A DNA stretch of 35,224 bases from an uncultured Clostridium sp. (GTDB lineage Bacteria > Bacillota > Clostridia > TANB77 > CAG-508). The notes under the pieces were generated by a model that was not told the origin of the DNA, made no database searches, and saw only the letters and a list, made by a program, of their open reading frames with translations. The stretch is taken from contig CATZPY010000014.1 in assembly GCA_958422985.1 (NCBI GenBank), positions 1 through 35,224 on the forward strand. Reading direction: 5' to 3'. Both the position numbers and the translations under genes were made by a program. Positions within the stretch are counted from its first letter, which is position 1. Every line of letters starts with the position of its first letter. Shown here one piece after another: positions 27,503-35,224 of the stretch.

Positions 27503-29656
27503 ATGGATAAAATTATAAAGATTATAGCAGATGAATTAAACATAAAGACTCATCAAGTAGAAAATACTATAAAATTAATAGATGAAGGTAACACAATTCC
27601 TTTTATAGCAAGATATAGAAAAGAAGTAACGGGTGGACTTTCAGACGAAGTATTAAGAACTTTTGGGGAAAGACTTAATTATTTAAGAAATTTAGAAAAA
27701 AGAAAAGAAGAAGTTACTAACTCTATAAATGAACAAGGAAAATTAACAGAAGAAATTACACAAGATTTAGAAAATGCAATTACACTTGCAGAAGTGGAAG
27801 ATATTTATAGGCCATATAAACAAAAGAAAAAGACTAGAGCGACTGTTGCAAAGGCTAAAGGCTTAGAGCCTCTTGCAGAAATAATTTTAAACCAAGAAGA
27901 AAAAAGAGATATTGTAAAAATTGCAGAAGAATATATAAACGAAGAAAAAGAAGTAAATACTGTAGAAGAAGCAATACAAGGAGCTTTAGATATAATTGCA
28001 GAAATGATATCTGACAATCCAGAATATAGAAAATTAATAAAGCAAATTATATATTCTAAAGGAGTTATAAAAACAGTTGCTACAAAACCAGAAGAAAAAT
28101 CTGCATATGAAATGTATTACGATTTTAGCGAAAATGTAAATAAATTACCAAGTCATAGAATTTTAGCAATAAACAGAGGGGAAAAAGAAGAGTTCCTAAA
28201 AGTAAAAATAGAAAAAGAAGAAGAAATTATTTTAGAGAAGATAGAAGAAGATATAATAAAAGGTGAAACGCAATTTACAAATTACTTAAAAGAAACTATT
28301 CAAGATAGTTTTAAAAGATTAATAGAACCATCTGTAGATAGAGAAATAAGATCAGATTTAACAGAAAAAGCAGAAGAACAAGCAATAAAAGTATTTGGAA
28401 AAAATGCAAAACAATTGCTATTAGGAGCTCCAATAAAAGGAATTACTGTTATGGGATTTGACCCTGCGTACAGAACAGGATGTAAAATAGCAATAATAGA
28501 TGAAACAGGTAAATTATTAGATATTACAACAGTATACCCAACAGAGCCACAAAATGACATAGAAGGTGCAGAAAAAGAATTAGTAAAACTAATTAATACG
28601 AATAATGTTAATATGATTGCAATAGGAAACGGAACAGCTTCTAGAGAATCTGAATTATTCGTTTCTGAAATGATAAAAAAATGTGATCACGAAGTTTTAT
28701 ATACAATAGTAAGTGAAGCCGGAGCTTCTGTGTATTCTGCTTCTAAACTTGCAACAGAGGAATACCCAGATATAAATGTTTCTATAAGAGGGGCTATATC
28801 TATAGCCAGAAGATTACAAGACCCACTTGCAGAATTTGTTAAAATAGACCCAAAATCTATAGGAGTTGGGCAATACCAACATGACGTAAACCAAAAGAAG
28901 CTAGAAGAAAGTTTAGCAGGAGTTGTTGAAGATAGTGTTAACAAGGTAGGAGTAGATGTAAATACCGCAACACCATCACTTCTTTCTTATGTTTCTGGAA
29001 TAAATAAAACAATTGCAAAAAATATTGTTAAATATAGAGATGAAAACGGAAAAATATCAACAAGAAAAGAATTACTAAAGGTACCTAAATTAGGAAAAGT
29101 TGCTTTTGAGCAATGCGCAGGATTTATTAGAATTCCAGATGGAAAGAATCCATTAGAAAATACAGCTGTACACCCAGAAAGCTATGAAACAGCAGAAAAC
29201 TTACTACAAACAATAGGATATAAAGTAGAAGACTTAAAGGATAAAGAAAAAATAGCCGAACTTAGAAAAAAATTAAGTTGCTTAAATTTAGAAAAAACAT
29301 CTAAAGAGTTAAATATTGGAGAAATGACATTAAAAGATATAATAGAAGAATTATCTAAGCCAGGAAGAGATCCAAGGGAAGATATGCCAAAGCCAATATT
29401 AAGACAAGATGTATTAAAATTTGAAGACTTAAGAGAAGGTATGATTTTAACTGGAACAGTTAGAAATGTAATAGACTTTGGAGCATTTGTGGATATTGGT
29501 GTAAAACATGATGGACTTGTCCACATATCAGAACTTAGTGAAAAATTTGTTAAGACCCCATCAGACATAGTTTCTGTTGGAGATATAGTAAAAGTAAAAG
29601 TTATTGGAATAGATAGCGAAAGACAAAAAGTAAAACTTTCTATGAAGATAGGATAA
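27503..29656 (+). CDS. tex: Tex family RNA-binding transcription accessory protein
   Basis: A 717-aa protein, typical length for Tex. Order of domains: helical Tex N-terminal region (to about 190, including RYRKEVTGGLSDE), YqgF/RNase H-like core (GFDPAYRTGCK near 318), helix-hairpin-helix repeats (about 480-560, SYVSGINKTIAKNIV, VPKLGKVAFEQCAGF), and a C-terminal S1 domain (about 645-715, GTVRNVIDFGAFVDIGV, LVHISELSEKFV). Tex is a conserved nucleic-acid-binding protein implicated in transcription and RNA metabolism. GGGAG lies upstream of the ATG, and a bidirectional terminator follows directly. Confidence 0.95.
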   Translation: MDKIIKIIADELNIKTHQVENTIKLIDEGNTIPFIARYRKEVTGGLSDEVLRTFGERLNYLRNLEKRKEEVTNSINEQGKLTEEITQDLENAITLAEVEDIYRPYKQKKKTRATVAKAKGLEPLAEIILNQEEKRDIVKIAEEYINEEKEVNTVEEAIQGALDIIAEMISDNPEYRKLIKQIIYSKGVIKTVATKPEEKSAYEMYYDFSENVNKLPSHRILAINRGEKEEFLKVKIEKEEEIILEKIEEDIIKGETQFTNYLKETIQDSFKRLIEPSVDREIRSDLTEKAEEQAIKVFGKNAKQLLLGAPIKGITVMGFDPAYRTGCKIAIIDETGKLLDITTVYPTEPQNDIEGAEKELVKLINTNNVNMIAIGNGTASRESELFVSEMIKKCDHEVLYTIVSEAGASVYSASKLATEEYPDINVSIRGAISIARRLQDPLAEFVKIDPKSIGVGQYQHDVNQKKLEESLAGVVEDSVNKVGVDVNTATPSLLSYVSGINKTIAKNIVKYRDENGKISTRKELLKVPKLGKVAFEQCAGFIRIPDGKNPLENTAVHPESYETAENLLQTIGYKVEDLKDKEKIAELRKKLSCLNLEKTSKELNIGEMTLKDIIEELSKPGRDPREDMPKPILRQDVLKFEDLREGMILTGTVRNVIDFGAFVDIGVKHDGLVHISELSEKFVKTPSDIVSVGDIVKVKVIGIDSERQKVKLSMKIG

Positions 29657-29660
29657 AAAT

Positions 29661-29697
29661 AAAAAACTTCTTATACATTGTATATAAGAAGTTTTTT
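29661..29697 (+). terminator. Bidirectional terminator between convergent tex and the DUF975 gene
   Basis: Perfect 13-bp stem (29661-29673 with 29685-29697) that includes A6 and T6 tracts on the two sides, 11-nt loop. Suits convergent genes. Confidence 0.9.
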
Positions 29698-29718
29698 ACG
29701 TTTAATATTAATATTAGT

Positions 29719-29774
29719 AAAACGGGATTTTAAGAACCGTCACCCGATCCCGGAGAAAGCCAAAATCCCAGTTT
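29719..29774. repeat. GGGATTT palindromic intergenic element, copy 3 (nested)
   Basis: Outer arms AAACGGGATTTT and AAAATCCCAGTTT (one bulge) enclose a second option in which CGGGAT pairs with ATCCCG at 29747-29752. The loop sequence AAGAACCGTCACCC parallels AAGGAACGTCCCC at copy 1. It lies immediately downstream of the DUF975 gene's stop. Confidence 0.65.
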
Positions 29775-29776
29775 AT

Positions 29777-30655
29777 TTATTTGTCCTCTGTATTAGGTAT
29801 ATCTACTATTTCAGCTTTTACATCTGTAGAACCAGATTGTTCTGCTATTTCGTTTGACGTAGCAACAGATCCATCTGCATATGTTGCTGAAGTATCTATT
29901 CCTGCTCTGTTTTCGTAGAATGCTAAGCATGCCATTTGAATATATGGTGCTAATATAATTGATATTACAAATGGTACGATAACTCCAACGAATGGTATCA
30001 TAGTTAATACTATAGCTAATAAGTACCATCCAATGAATGAAAACATTAAGCAGAATAAACGACCTTTATGTCCATTCATAAGTTCTGCACTTTTGTTTAC
30101 ACAATCAAGTGGAAGCATATTTGGGTTGTCTATTGCAATATACATACTTAAAGCATATTTAAATGTGTAAATGATTGCAAATACATATCCAACTATAGTT
30201 ACTATACCACCAACTAATGATAAAGCACTTCCAGCCACAAATATATCAGAAGATCCTGTTCCTATACCACCAATAAGGCTTGTTGCAAGAGATGATATAG
30301 TAAAAAACAATCCAACAACGATTAATATAATTGGTACAAGCATTTTTAATAATAATCTACCTGTAATGCGCCAAGCTCTGCTAAAGTTTTGCCATCCCAA
30401 TATAAAGAAATCATAACAATTTATAGTTTCTCCTCTTTTTAATTGCATCATACTCATAAGAAGTCCATATGAGAATGGAATTAAAAAGATAAATCCAGCA
30501 ATTGAAAAAACTATTCCTAAAAATGGAATCATACCTAGAAAAGAAATTAATGTACTATAAACTGTAAAAAGTAAAAATGTTAAAATAACAATACTCCATT
30601 TCCCTCTTAAAGATTCTCTAGCTTGTTTTCTTGCTTCTGAAGCAGTTAAAACCAT
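29777..30655 (-). CDS. DUF975 family polytopic membrane protein
   Basis: A 292-aa integral membrane protein. The N-terminal motif SEARKQARESLRGKWS is followed by about six hydrophobic segments, the typical DUF975 layout of conserved ARESLRGxW start, 'PFSYGLLM' and the late 'SFIGWYLLA' and 'APYIQMACLAFYE' segments. A polar Ser/Thr/Glu tail of about 40 residues closes it. AAGGAGGGG precedes the ATG. It lies 46 nt downstream of the HD-GYP regulator with no terminator between, so cotranscription is likely. Molecular function of the family is unknown. Confidence 0.85.
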   Translation of the reverse strand: MVLTASEARKQARESLRGKWSIVILTFLLFTVYSTLISFLGMIPFLGIVFSIAGFIFLIPFSYGLLMSMMQLKRGETINCYDFFILGWQNFSRAWRITGRLLLKMLVPIILIVVGLFFTISSLATSLIGGIGTGSSDIFVAGSALSLVGGIVTIVGYVFAIIYTFKYALSMYIAIDNPNMLPLDCVNKSAELMNGHKGRLFCLMFSFIGWYLLAIVLTMIPFVGVIVPFVISIILAPYIQMACLAFYENRAGIDTSATYADGSVATSNEIAEQSGSTDVKAEIVDIPNTEDK

Positions 30656-30701
30656 TTTAAAATCCCCTCCTTAAATTAATTATATTAAATACAAAAAAAT
30701 C

Positions 30702-31730
30702 TTAGTACTTTTCTTGTATTTGTTTAATGGAATTAAAATCATTATCTAAAATATCTAGGAAAGCTATGCCTATTTCTGGGTCAAACTGTACACCAAGATT
30801 TTTTAATATTTCAGATTTTACAACGTCCATTGGTAATGAATCCCTATAACTTCTTTTAGAGGTCATTGCATCAAAACTGTCTACAACAGAAGTTATGCGT
30901 GCAAGATAAGGAATGTTTATACCTTCTAATTTTTCAGGATATCCACTACCATCAAATCTTTCGTGATGATATTTAATAATGTCTAGAATATGTTTAAACA
31001 TTTCTGCATGTGCTAGCATATTATAGCCTATTAAAGGATGATCCTTAATTTTAGTGTATTCCTCATCTGTTAATTTAGATTCTTTTAGAAGGATACTGTC
31101 TGGAATACCAATTTTTCCTATATCATGAAAAAGACCACCAATTTGTAATTTTTCTATATCTTTATCTGGTAAATTAAGTTTTTTACCAAGTAAAACAGCA
31201 TATTGTGAAACTCTGTCAGAATGTCCTTTAGTGTAAGGATCTTTTGCTTCTACAGTGTGGCGTAATATTTCAATACTATCCATATAGGAATTTTTTAAAT
31301 TGTCGTTCATTTTACTTATAATTCTCATCTGATTTACAGACTTTAGTGCTGACTCTATTAATAATAATAATTGGTCAAACTTATCGCTCTTTTCACAATA
31401 ACCTTGAATGTCAAGTTGATGAATAGTTTCTAAAGGTGGAGCCAAATCTTTGTGACCAGTTAATAGAAGAATATATAAATCTTTATTAAATTTTCTAATT
31501 TCTTCTACAACCTTATCACCATGAATTGGATCCATAATGAAATCTAGTATCATCAAATCGAAATGTTCTGTTTTTACTCTATTTATAGCTTCTATTGGAT
31601 CTGTTATACCAACAAAATCATAACTAGATCTTTTCATAAATATAGATAGTGAATCCAAAATTCCTTGTTCATCATCTACAGCAATTACTTTAAAGTTAGC
31701 GTTTTTTGTTGAAACTTGATTCTTTCTCAT
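30702..31730 (-). CDS. Response regulator with HD-GYP phosphodiesterase output domain
   Basis: A 342-aa protein with AGGAGG upstream. Residues 13-125 form a receiver domain: acidic pocket D19-D20, phosphoacceptor D63 in LMILDF, conserved Thr/Lys region (LLLTGHKD, CEKSDK). Residues about 150-340 form an HD-GYP domain with HD at 202-203 (FHDIGKIG) and HHERFDGSGYP at 255-265, both intact. HD-GYP proteins hydrolyse cyclic di-GMP; intact motifs predict activity. It has its own promoter at 31767-31795. The sensor kinase gene just upstream on the same strand is the obvious candidate partner, though a terminator lies between. Confidence 0.92.
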   Translation of the reverse strand: MRKNQVSTKNANFKVIAVDDEQGILDSLSIFMKRSSYDFVGITDPIEAINRVKTEHFDLMILDFIMDPIHGDKVVEEIRKFNKDLYILLLTGHKDLAPPLETIHQLDIQGYCEKSDKFDQLLLLIESALKSVNQMRIISKMNDNLKNSYMDSIEILRHTVEAKDPYTKGHSDRVSQYAVLLGKKLNLPDKDIEKLQIGGLFHDIGKIGIPDSILLKESKLTDEEYTKIKDHPLIGYNMLAHAEMFKHILDIIKYHHERFDGSGYPEKLEGINIPYLARITSVVDSFDAMTSKRSYRDSLPMDVVKSEILKNLGVQFDPEIGIAFLDILDNDFNSIKQIQEKY

Positions 31731-31766
31731 AATAACAGGCCTCCTAATAAATGGATTATATAAATA

Positions 31767-31795
31767 ATTATGTATAAAAGCAAGAAAAATGTCAA
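31767..31795 (-). promoter_or_regulatory. Strong minus-strand promoter for the HD-GYP regulator
   Basis: Read on the minus strand: TTGACA (31795-31790), 17-nt spacer, CATAAT (31772-31767). It is placed directly after the terminator at 31818-31847 and before the ribosome binding site. Confidence 0.8.
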
Positions 31796-31817
31796 AAAAA
31801 TGTAAAAAATTTTACAT

Positions 31818-31847
31818 AAAAAAGTTCTCCTAAAAGAAGAACTTTTT
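31818..31847 (-). terminator. Bidirectional-type terminator between kinase and regulator genes
   Basis: Hairpin with arms AAAAAAGTTCT and AGAACTTTTT around a short imperfect loop. On the minus strand the stem is followed by a T-rich run, so it can end the NRPS-kinase transcript before the regulator promoter. Confidence 0.7.
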
Positions 31848-31885
31848 ATATAGTACCAAATTTCTACTGGTAGGAGAAATTTCTT

Positions 31886-31958
31886 ACTAGAGAACTATGG
31901 CGTACCTTAGATTTACTTAGAATTTACATTTGTTAGAAAATCTTAGGTACGCATTTTT
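31886..31958. repeat. Dispersed ~72-nt repeat, copy 2, with intact hairpin arms
   Basis: Arms 31900-31914 and 31938-31952 are complementary over 15 nt with one mismatch (GCGTACCTTAGATTT with AAATCTTAGGTACGC), enclosing a 23-nt loop. Same order of blocks as 14904-14976. It lies immediately downstream of the kinase gene's stop codon on the minus strand. Confidence 0.7.
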
Positions 31959-31967
31959 ATTTTAAAA

Positions 31968-34028
31968 TTATGAATTTTGTTTTTTAGAATTATTTTTTTG
32001 AATTAATGGTATAACAATAGAAAAGGTAGTTCCATTCTTATCTGAATCACATAAGATATTTCCGTTAAAATGAGCTTTTATAGTAGAGAAAGAAACGAAT
32101 AATCCTAGTCCAGTTCCATTCTTACCTTTTGTTGTAATCATTTCTTTAAATAATTTTTCTTGTACTTCCTTAGGAATACCATGTCCATAGTCTTTAATTT
32201 GTATTATCAAATTATTATCCTTAACATTTAATATTAAATCAATATTTTTATTTGGTTCATTATTATATGATTGTATAGAATTACTAATCATATTATTTAT
32301 TACTTGAACTAAACAATTTATGTCACCATTAATATATATACTAGAAGGAACATTATTAATTACATTAAGTGTAACTAAAGCATTTTTTAGTTCATGCTTC
32401 ATTAAAATATTAATATTTTTTAGCAATTCGTCCATATAAAAATGTACATTATTTGTAGATGAAAAATTAACAGCTTGACCTTTAACAGCAGTTATTACAT
32501 CTGACATATATTCTGTATAAGTCTTAATTTTTTCTATCCAAGAAGACATATCTTTTGCAATATCATGATGATCTTGTTCAGTTACTTCTTTATCTCCAAT
32601 AGAATTATCATATTCTTTTACTAAGTCTGTAAGACCTTCAGCAGCACCAGAAATAGACATTATAGGAGTTTTTAAATTGTGTGCAATTCCACCAATTAAT
32701 TGTCCTAAAGAAGCTAAACGTTCTCTTTCTATAAGCATATTTTGGTTATTGTGAATTTGTTTTATATTATTTTTAGTTAATGCTTGAATTTCGTTAAAAG
32801 AATTTACCAAGTCACCAATCTCATCATTAGAAACGACAGGAAGAGTGGTATTAGTATTATTATTTTCAACAATTTTTAAAAGAGCATCTGAAACTCTATT
32901 TATTTCATTTGCAATATAATTTGCAAAATATCTTAATAAAATAATATTAACTATAAATAATATTGTAAATATAAATAATAATCCCATTAAAATGGTGTTA
33001 GAAACTAAATTGTATCTTATACCTATTACCCAAGTTTCATTATTAATATTAATAGCTCTAAATACACCTTGAGAATCGTCACCATAAAAATCGTAAGTCC
33101 TATTTTTCTCTGGAAGAGTAGAAGAAAGATCTTTCATATATGTTTTAAAGAATATAGATAAATCTTTATTGTTAGAAGTTGTTATGCTTCCAGAAGGGTC
33201 AATTATAAAATAAGAATCTAATGTTGGTTTTATATAATTAATACTTAAAAGTTTATTATTCAAAAGTTCTTTTACATTTTCATTAGTATTAGTAGGAATA
33301 TCCATTGATTGTAATTCTTGATTATACAAATCATAAGTTAAATTACCTGTTTCACGGATAATAGAAGAATAACCAGATAAAGCAACTAAAATAGCAGTAA
33401 CTATAAACATTGGTATAGTTACAATAAAAATTACACTTTTAATACTAGACCTTTTTACATATTTATTAAAATTACTATCTATATTTGAATATTCTGAAAC
33501 TTCATTATAAATATTTACTAAAATATTTTGAAAAGTTTTTTTAGAAAATATATAAGAAATACTTGCTATTAATGTAAGCATAGACAAAAATAGCAAACAT
33601 ACTTTTAAAGTAATAAATAATTCTCCCTGTAATAAACTAAAAGTTACAGCAATCATAAGAACAGGTACTGCTATTTGTATTACATATATTAAATTAGGTA
33701 TTCTAGATATTGTTTTAGACAGTTTATAATATAATTTAGTCATATTCTTTTTAGAAGTATGTAATAATTCATTTTTCAATTTATTAGCTTTTCTCAAACT
33801 ATGTATTAATATTATATTTTCTGTTAATAAACTACATAGTACAATCATTATATATTGCTGTGTATATGTAAGACCATTTATAAAAAGCTGAAACTCGTTA
33901 TCCAAAGAATTTGGTGGATAACACAAAAATATTGGTACTAATTTATAAAAGAATAGTGAAACAGCAATGAAAACGACATTATAAACTAAAATTAATTTTG
34001 TCCAGTTTTTATCTAATATTTTTTTCAT
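31968..34028 (-). CDS. Membrane sensor histidine kinase (six TM, extracytoplasmic sensor, HAMP, HisKA, HATPase)
   Basis: A 686-aa protein. Five N-terminal membrane helices (about 12-35, 53-78, 112-133, 138-161, 200-225), an extracytoplasmic region of about 110 residues (Cache/PAS-like by position, with SYFIIDPSGSITTS), a sixth helix (about 337-364), then a HAMP-like linker. The phosphoacceptor is H450 in IAHNLKTP. N-box NNMISNSIQSY, G1 DYGHGIP and G2 KGKNGTGLGL are intact, so it should be catalytically active. Its ATG overlaps the stop of the NRPS-like gene (ATGA, 34028-34025), and a GGAGG at 34043-34039 lies inside that gene, giving translational coupling. The signal is unknown. The likely partner is the HD-GYP regulator downstream. 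Confidence 0.92.
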   Translation of the reverse strand: MKKILDKNWTKLILVYNVVFIAVSLFFYKLVPIFLCYPPNSLDNEFQLFINGLTYTQQYIMIVLCSLLTENIILIHSLRKANKLKNELLHTSKKNMTKLYYKLSKTISRIPNLIYVIQIAVPVLMIAVTFSLLQGELFITLKVCLLFLSMLTLIASISYIFSKKTFQNILVNIYNEVSEYSNIDSNFNKYVKRSSIKSVIFIVTIPMFIVTAILVALSGYSSIIRETGNLTYDLYNQELQSMDIPTNTNENVKELLNNKLLSINYIKPTLDSYFIIDPSGSITTSNNKDLSIFFKTYMKDLSSTLPEKNRTYDFYGDDSQGVFRAININNETWVIGIRYNLVSNTILMGLLFIFTILFIVNIILLRYFANYIANEINRVSDALLKIVENNNTNTTLPVVSNDEIGDLVNSFNEIQALTKNNIKQIHNNQNMLIERERLASLGQLIGGIAHNLKTPIMSISGAAEGLTDLVKEYDNSIGDKEVTEQDHHDIAKDMSSWIEKIKTYTEYMSDVITAVKGQAVNFSSTNNVHFYMDELLKNINILMKHELKNALVTLNVINNVPSSIYINGDINCLVQVINNMISNSIQSYNNEPNKNIDLILNVKDNNLIIQIKDYGHGIPKEVQEKLFKEMITTKGKNGTGLGLFVSFSTIKAHFNGNILCDSDKNGTTFSIVIPLIQKNNSKKQNS

Positions 34029-35224
34029 TTTAAATTTTCCTCCAATCCGTGTTTAAAATAATTAGCATTTATGTTAGACCAATTAAAATTCATTTGTTTT
34101 AAAATATTAGTAGTATAAGGACTAGATATCTTTATATTACTGCTTACATGGTTGCTATTTAAAATTTTTTGCAAATAAGAAGATAAATTAAGCTCTTCTT
34201 TAGATATATTTTTTAATCCTTCAAAAGAATTATCTTTAGTAAATTGTATATTAAAATCTAAACTATTTAGCAAAGTAACAATAGCTTCAAGTGTTAATTC
34301 ATTTTGATTGTAAATATGGTATACATTATATTTATTACAATTTTGTAAAATAGAAATAATTAAATTAGCACATTCATCTACAGGGCTTATATTAAACATC
34401 ATATGTTTTAAATTACTAGGAACTTTCTTAGTTTTCAAAATAAGATTTATAAAACTAAAAAATAAATTTTCATTTGAATCGTATTGAAAGACTCCATCAT
34501 AAGTTCTCCAAGTAATGTTGCCTAAACGGAATATAGTTATAGGAAGTCCATTTGTTTGTTCTGCTAAAAGTAATTTTTCAGCTTCAAACTTTGTTTTTAT
34601 ATAAATATTATCATCAATACTTTGGTTAATAAACAAATCTTTTTCAGTAAATGTATAAGAACCGTTTTTAGCAGTACTTCCAGAAATAGAAAGTGTAGAA
34701 ATATGTACTAATTGGCAATCTTTAATATCTTTGCAAACATCAATTAAATTTTTTACACTTAATACATTTGTTTTTTCAAAATGAGAATAATCACCTAAAT
34801 GCTTAACAGTAGCAGCAGAGTTAATTATACATTTAATATTTTTACACAAACTATTATATAAACTATAAGAAAGCCCAAGGCGTTCTTTAGTAAAATCACC
34901 ATTAATAACAATAAGTCTATTTCCAAAATAAGAATTCAAGCTATCATTAAAGTAGTAATTTAATCTTTCTCTTAATCTAGTAATTGAATCTTCTAAAGAA
35001 TTACCTCTAACTAAACAATATATGTTATAAGAAGTTTTTGTAAGTAATTCGTAAAGCAAATGTGACCCTAAAAATCCAGTAGCACCAGTTAATAATATAT
35101 CTCCACTTAAAGAAATAGGTTCACTTTTTTCTATTTTAAATCCTTCATATGTGTAAGAATTTTTATTTTCTACAATTAAATTATTAGAATTAATAGCATA
35201 CTTTTCTAATAGTCTAATTGTAGG
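34025..35224 (-). CDS. NRPS-like protein, C-terminal part: end of carrier domain plus thioester reductase; cut by window edge
   Basis: The frame is open to the last base, so the gene begins beyond the window; the TTG at 35059 is not its start. The first visible residues, PTIRLLEKYAI, resemble the last helix of a peptidyl-carrier domain ('NPTI..LA.YI'). After a linker comes a Rossmann-fold reductase: LLTGATGFLGSHLLYELL (NADP-binding GxxGxxG), INSAATVKHLGDYSHF, HISTLSISGS and the catalytic Y-x-x-x-K in YIKTKFEAEKLL. This is the SDR-type thioester reductase (Lys2/NRPS terminal R domain) that releases a carrier-bound acyl or peptide as aldehyde or alcohol. It ends ...EENLK and overlaps the kinase gene by 4 nt. 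A terminal NRPS module is most likely; a carboxylic acid reductase-like or PKS ending is possible. Confidence 0.85.
   Translation of the reverse strand, partial: PTIRLLEKYAINSNNLIVENKNSYTYEGFKIEKSEPISLSGDILLTGATGFLGSHLLYELLTKTSYNIYCLVRGNSLEDSITRLRERLNYYFNDSLNSYFGNRLIVINGDFTKERLGLSYSLYNSLCKNIKCIINSAATVKHLGDYSHFEKTNVLSVKNLIDVCKDIKDCQLVHISTLSISGSTAKNGSYTFTEKDLFINQSIDDNIYIKTKFEAEKLLLAEQTNGLPITIFRLGNITWRTYDGVFQYDSNENLFFSFINLILKTKKVPSNLKHMMFNISPVDECANLIISILQNCNKYNVYHIYNQNELTLEAIVTLLNSLDFNIQFTKDNSFEGLKNISKEELNLSSYLQKILNSNHVSSNIKISSPYTTNILKQMNFNWSNINANYFKHGLEENLK

Noticed and set aside
1..35224. CRISPR array, tRNA/rRNA genes, insertion sequence or prophage
   Set aside because: No regularly spaced repeats, no cloverleaf or rRNA-like GC-rich conserved stretch, and no transposase, integrase or phage structural gene was seen.

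Overview
This is an AT-rich window (well under one third G+C by eye) with AGGAGG-type ribosome binding sites, A/T-rich spacers, TTGACA/TATAAT-type promoters and standard stops (TAA, TAG and TGA all end genes). Together with the gene content (YkpA-type ABC-F protein, Tex, DUF975, HD-GYP response regulator, SpaA/SdrD-like surface proteins), this points to a low-GC Clostridia-type Firmicute, possibly an uncultured gut lineage. The taxonomic placement is inference.

Layout. Positions 2-3064 hold the 3' part of a large membrane-anchored GLUG-repeat surface protein. Positions 3065-4242 are degraded: a decayed minus-strand coding remnant and a GNAT acetyltransferase broken by one extra A in an A7 run. 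Positions 4188-5767 form a small operon with its own promoter: a small winged-helix-like protein and a secreted coiled-coil M23 peptidase. Positions 5858-24585 contain two consecutive operons of giant surface proteins. Each has an 'A' protein (DUF11-like repeats plus one SdrD_B-like domain) followed by a 'B' protein (distinct N-terminal head, SdrD_B-like domains, highly conserved C-terminal half). A second operon of the same A-B layout lies directly after the first. An almost identical 21-nt sequence lies just upstream of both predicted operon promoters. Positions 24818-29656 are housekeeping-like: a CorA-type channel, an ABC-F ATPase and Tex. From 29777 to the right edge everything is on the minus strand: a DUF975 membrane protein, an HD-GYP response regulator with its own strong promoter, a six-TM sensor histidine kinase, and, overlapping the kinase by 4 nt, the C-terminal end of an NRPS-like protein (end of a carrier domain plus a thioester reductase) that runs off the window.

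How the genes may work together. The A and B proteins all carry an N-terminal export signal and a C-terminal membrane segment with a basic tail. None has an LPXTG motif and no sortase is encoded here, so they are best read as membrane-tethered surface proteins. On the right, translational coupling of an NRPS-like reductase to a sensor kinase, with an HD-GYP regulator just downstream, suggests that a reductively released peptide product and a two-component/c-di-GMP output are linked.

Non-coding structure includes seven intrinsic-terminator or strong hairpin sites, a dispersed palindromic element at three intergenic sites, and a second repeat of about 72 nt at two sites, each just past a terminator hairpin. 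I see no tRNA, rRNA, CRISPR array or insertion sequence.
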